From contig JAAYFX010000157.1 in the NCBI GenBank assembly GCA_012728025.1, forward strand, positions 1 to 30,443: a stretch of 30,443 nucleotides of DNA, given 5' to 3'. The notes beneath the pieces were generated by a model. The model saw only the letters and a list, made by a program, of their open reading frames with translations. It searched no databases and was not told the origin of the DNA. Below are positions 29,477 to 30,443 of the stretch, one piece after another; positions within the stretch are counted from its first letter, which is position 1; every line of letters starts with the position of its first letter. The position numbers and the translations under genes are program-made. This DNA comes from Clostridiales bacterium (GTDB lineage: Bacteria > Bacillota > Clostridia > Oscillospirales > Oscillospiraceae).

Positions 29477-30076
29477 TCATTCTTCGGGAAAAAGCTCCTT
29501 AACGCTTTCAAAAAAGCTCTCACGGCTCATAAGAAGATTCACAGCTTCCAAAAGCCCATCGGCACTAAGGCGCTCGGGCAGGCCAAGTTTTTTTTGCAGG
29601 GCAAGCCTTTTGCTGTGGCTTTGTGCCCTTCCGCTAAGCCCCAAGTCATAAAAATTCACCTTAGTTATGCCGCCATGCTTTGAGCTTTCCCCAGCCTCGG
29701 AAAAGCTTGCTCCGGCTTTTTCCAAAGCTTTCAGAATAAGCTCTGGGCGCATTCCCTCAACTCCAAGCTTTCCCTCCTTAGAGGGAGAGCTTTTTCTTTT
29801 TTCCTTGCCGTATATGTCGGGAATGTAGGCATGCTTTACATATTTTGGGTCAACAGCCGATTTAATATGGTTTCGTATCTGAAAGCCCGCCCCGTCGCTG
29901 TCTGTCAAAACTATAAGCCCCCGAACCTCGGCAAGGCGGCGCAAAAGGTGAAGCCTTTCTCTGTCTTTAAAAATTCCAAAGCCATTTGTTTCTATTATTG
30001 TGGCATCCACAACTTGGGAAAGTGTGTTTTTATCATAGCGGCCTTCCACCACAATAACCTCGTTTATCCTGACCAT
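29477..30076 (-). CDS. rnmV: Ribonuclease M5
   Basis: RNase M5 performs the final trimming of 5S rRNA precursors in low-GC Gram-positive bacteria. The 199-residue protein has the Toprim domain with the catalytic Glu in VIVVEGRYDK (near residue 11) and the DxD motif in VLTDSDGAG (near 58-60). The typical C-terminal helical region follows. Its ATG overlaps the TGA of the upstream holA by one base (TGATG), so the two are co-translated. It is followed by nrdR after about 120 bases that hold the candidate NrdR box. Confidence 0.94.
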   Translation of the reverse strand: MVRINEVIVVEGRYDKNTLSQVVDATIIETNGFGIFKDRERLHLLRRLAEVRGLIVLTDSDGAGFQIRNHIKSAVDPKYVKHAYIPDIYGKEKRKSSPSKEGKLGVEGMRPELILKALEKAGASFSEAGESSKHGGITKVNFYDLGLSGRAQSHSKRLALQKKLGLPERLSADGLLEAVNLLMSRESFFESVKELFPEE

Positions 30077-30443
30077 CAGCCTTCACCTGCGGCAATCTTC
30101 ATAAAAAGCTCCTTTAAAATCTCCTCATCGTCCTCGGAGCTGCTTTTCATCCTATAATCCGCCTCGGCGCAAAGCTCCACAGCTCGGGCAAGCTGGGAAA
30201 CCGTAAAACCACGAGCTGAGGAAATAAGCTTATCCGCAAGAAAGCCATAGTTTATTTTGCAGCTTTCCATTATAAAGTCCCGCCCCAAGCCCTGCTCTTT
30301 TGCCAGAGCCGCCGTATAAAGCCTTCGCATTTGAAGTCCTATCATGGAAAGCAACTTTATGGGATGCTCGCCGGACTGCAAAAGCTCCGCTAAAAGCCCT
30401 GCCGCCTCGTCAAAGTTTTTCTGGGACAGCCTGTCTGTCATCT
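30076..30443 (-). CDS. holA: DNA polymerase III delta subunit, C-terminal part, cut by window edge
   Basis: The visible 122 residues match the C-terminal collar domain of HolA, the clamp-loader subunit that opens the sliding clamp: the TDRLSQKNFDEAAGLLAELL helix pair, then PIKLLSMIGLQMRRLY, and a final helix with AEADYRMKSS. In the full protein this Met is internal, so the gene continues past the window end and the ATPase-like N-terminal domains are not seen. It ends with a one-base overlap on rnmV. Confidence 0.85.
   Translation of the reverse strand, partial: MTDRLSQKNFDEAAGLLAELLQSGEHPIKLLSMIGLQMRRLYTAALAKEQGLGRDFIMESCKINYGFLADKLISSARGFTVSQLARAVELCAEADYRMKSSSEDDEEILKELFMKIAAGEG

Noticed and set aside
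1..30443. CRISPR array
   Set aside because: No regularly spaced repeats of 23-47 bases were seen on either strand.

Overview
The window looks like chromosomal DNA from an endospore-forming member of the Clostridia. The evidence is a split sigma-K gene, a SpoVB-like flippase, the LL-diaminopimelate aminotransferase route, NrdR, RNase M5, low-to-medium GC, strong Shine-Dalgarno sequences and frequent TTG/GTG starts. No species can be named from sequence alone.

Layout. (1) 1-2753, minus strand: an AT-rich lantibiotic/antimicrobial-peptide resistance module (ABC ATPase, two permeases, start of a response regulator) behind a promoter with two 11-bp-phased repeats. (2) 2754-4154: a worn tRNA-associated region with tRNA-Pro(CGG), tRNA-Gly(CCC), near-identical terminators after both, a dead tyrosine-integrase tail and an IS3-type transposase tail. 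(3) 4415-7912, plus strand: recG and a SpoVB-like MOP flippase, separated by a hairpin that buries the flippase ribosome binding site. (4) 7996-10354, minus strand: an OmpR-type regulator, a histidine kinase and a membrane-anchored protein. (5) 10531-23020: the sigK gene cut in two by an 11,794-bp element. (6) 23334-30443: a lipoprotein, dapF-dapL, guaA, a DUF421/DUF4363 pair, nrdR, rnmV and the end of holA.

The central system is region 5, a skin-like (sigK intervening) element. The 5' part of sigK (pro-sequence plus region 2) is at 22688-23020 and the 3' part (region 4) at 10531-10893. Both ends carry a near-identical 12-mer, GTATAG(A/C)AAATG. Joining there restores a 231-residue pro-sigma-K in frame with the family motif RCIENE. 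The predicted circle junction is a 12-bp inverted repeat with one mismatch around CAAATG, the expected symmetry of a serine-recombinase site. The large serine recombinase sits next to the 3' half, and its stop codon lies inside the crossover core, so excision should change its C-terminus. Instead of phage genes, the element carries a signalling cargo: a 7TM sensor with a kinase-like but incomplete C-terminus, a soluble PAS histidine kinase, a LuxR-type regulator, a receiver-like protein lacking the phospho-Asp, a leucine-rich-repeat lipoprotein, four zinc-ribbon proteins, and a small 58-residue gene on the opposite strand at the element edge.

Outside the element the most unusual gene is guaA. 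Its synthetase half looks intact, but the Cys-His-Glu triad of its glutaminase domain is replaced by Ser, Leu and Leu, so the enzyme probably depends on free ammonia or on another ammonia source.
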